In this document: piece after piece, positions 5,817 through 5,966 of the stretch
Position numbering within the stretch: position 1 is the first letter of the stretch
Layout: every line of letters starts with the position of its first letter
Assembly (NCBI GenBank): GCA_035713725.1
Contig: DASTMZ010000145.1
Coordinates: 1 to 5,966 of the forward strand
Reading direction: 5' to 3'
Length of the DNA: 5,966 bases
Origin: DASQPR01 sp035713725
Lineage (GTDB): Bacteria; Actinomycetota; Actinomycetes; Mycobacteriales; Micromonosporaceae
The notes under the pieces: model-generated
What the model saw: the letters and a program-made list of their open reading frames with translations, nothing else
Databases searched by the model: none
Told to the model about the DNA's origin: nothing
Made by a program: the position numbers and the translations under genes

Positions 5817-5966
5817 CTACGCGTCCTGGCCGTGCGGCACGACGGCGATCGGCGCCGGCGCGTACCGGATCAGACCATCGACGGTCGATCCGAGCCGAAG
5901 ACCGAGGAAGCCACCGTGGCCACGCGATCCAACGACGATCAGACCGGCACCGATGCCCTCGGCGAC
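5817..5966 (-). CDS. Universal stress protein (UspA family), C-terminal 49 residues (5' part outside window)
   Basis: Frame open from the right edge (first codon 5966-5964) to TAG 5819-5817. The visible chain begins VAEGIGAGLIVVGSRGHGGF and continues through LGLRLGSTVDGLIRYA to PAPIAVVPHGQDA. LIVVGSRGHGGFLGLRLGST contains the G-2x-G-9x-G-(S/T) signature of ATP-binding Usp domains (GSRG, then nine residues, then GST). The closing P-I-A-V-V-P strand is the normal last beta strand. It is therefore probably an ATP-binding stress protein of the type abundant in the mycobacterial DosR regulon. Whether it is a single- or tandem-domain protein cannot be seen. It lies upstream of the acg-like gene on the same strand. 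Confidence 0.93.
   Translation of the reverse strand, partial: VAEGIGAGLIVVGSRGHGGFLGLRLGSTVDGLIRYAPAPIAVVPHGQDA

Noticed and set aside
1..5966. CRISPR arrays, tRNA/rRNA genes, insertion sequences, attachment sites
   Set aside because: No spaced direct repeats, no tRNA-like cloverleaf, no transposase-like frame and no terminal inverted repeats with target duplication were seen.

Overview
The window is high-GC DNA with strong codon bias and GGAGG-type ribosome binding sites, typical of an Actinomycetota chromosome. A Ddn-like, probably F420H2-dependent reductase fits an F420-producing actinomycete. The genus cannot be fixed from the sequence alone.

Layout from left to right: (1) the 3' end of an ABC-2 type transporter permease (+ strand, cut by the window edge). 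(2) A short convergent gap with a GC-rich hairpin. (3) A tightly packed minus-strand operon, transcribed right to left: a DUF6544-like protein (3887 to 3153), a small Ddn/DUF385-type reductase (3136 to 2687) and a full-length phosphoketolase, xfp (2690 to 330). (4) A 252-base divergent intergenic region with a site that matches the published 15-base mycobacterial DosR-box consensus at every defined position. (5) An HspX-like small heat-shock protein on the + strand (4140 to 4571). (6) A strong hairpin between convergent genes. (7) An Acg-family nitroreductase-like protein on the minus strand (5632 to 4625). (8) A 184-base gap with a perfect 10-base inverted repeat. (9) The C-terminal 49 residues of a universal stress protein (minus strand), running off the right edge.

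The gene set (Hsp20/HspX, Acg-like nitroreductase, universal stress protein, Ddn-like reductase) resembles the hypoxia/NO dormancy (DosR) regulon of Mycobacterium tuberculosis. The notable addition is a phosphoketolase at the end of the operon that the DosR-like box faces. Phosphoketolase cleaves xylulose-5-phosphate or fructose-6-phosphate to acetyl phosphate without NAD+ reduction. The inferred logic is a redox-stress island combining protein protection (Hsp20), flavin or deazaflavin redox functions, stress signalling (Usp) and a redox-saving carbon route. Gene identities are well supported by sequence motifs. Regulation by a DosR-type regulator is an inference from the box and gene content, because no regulator gene lies in the window.
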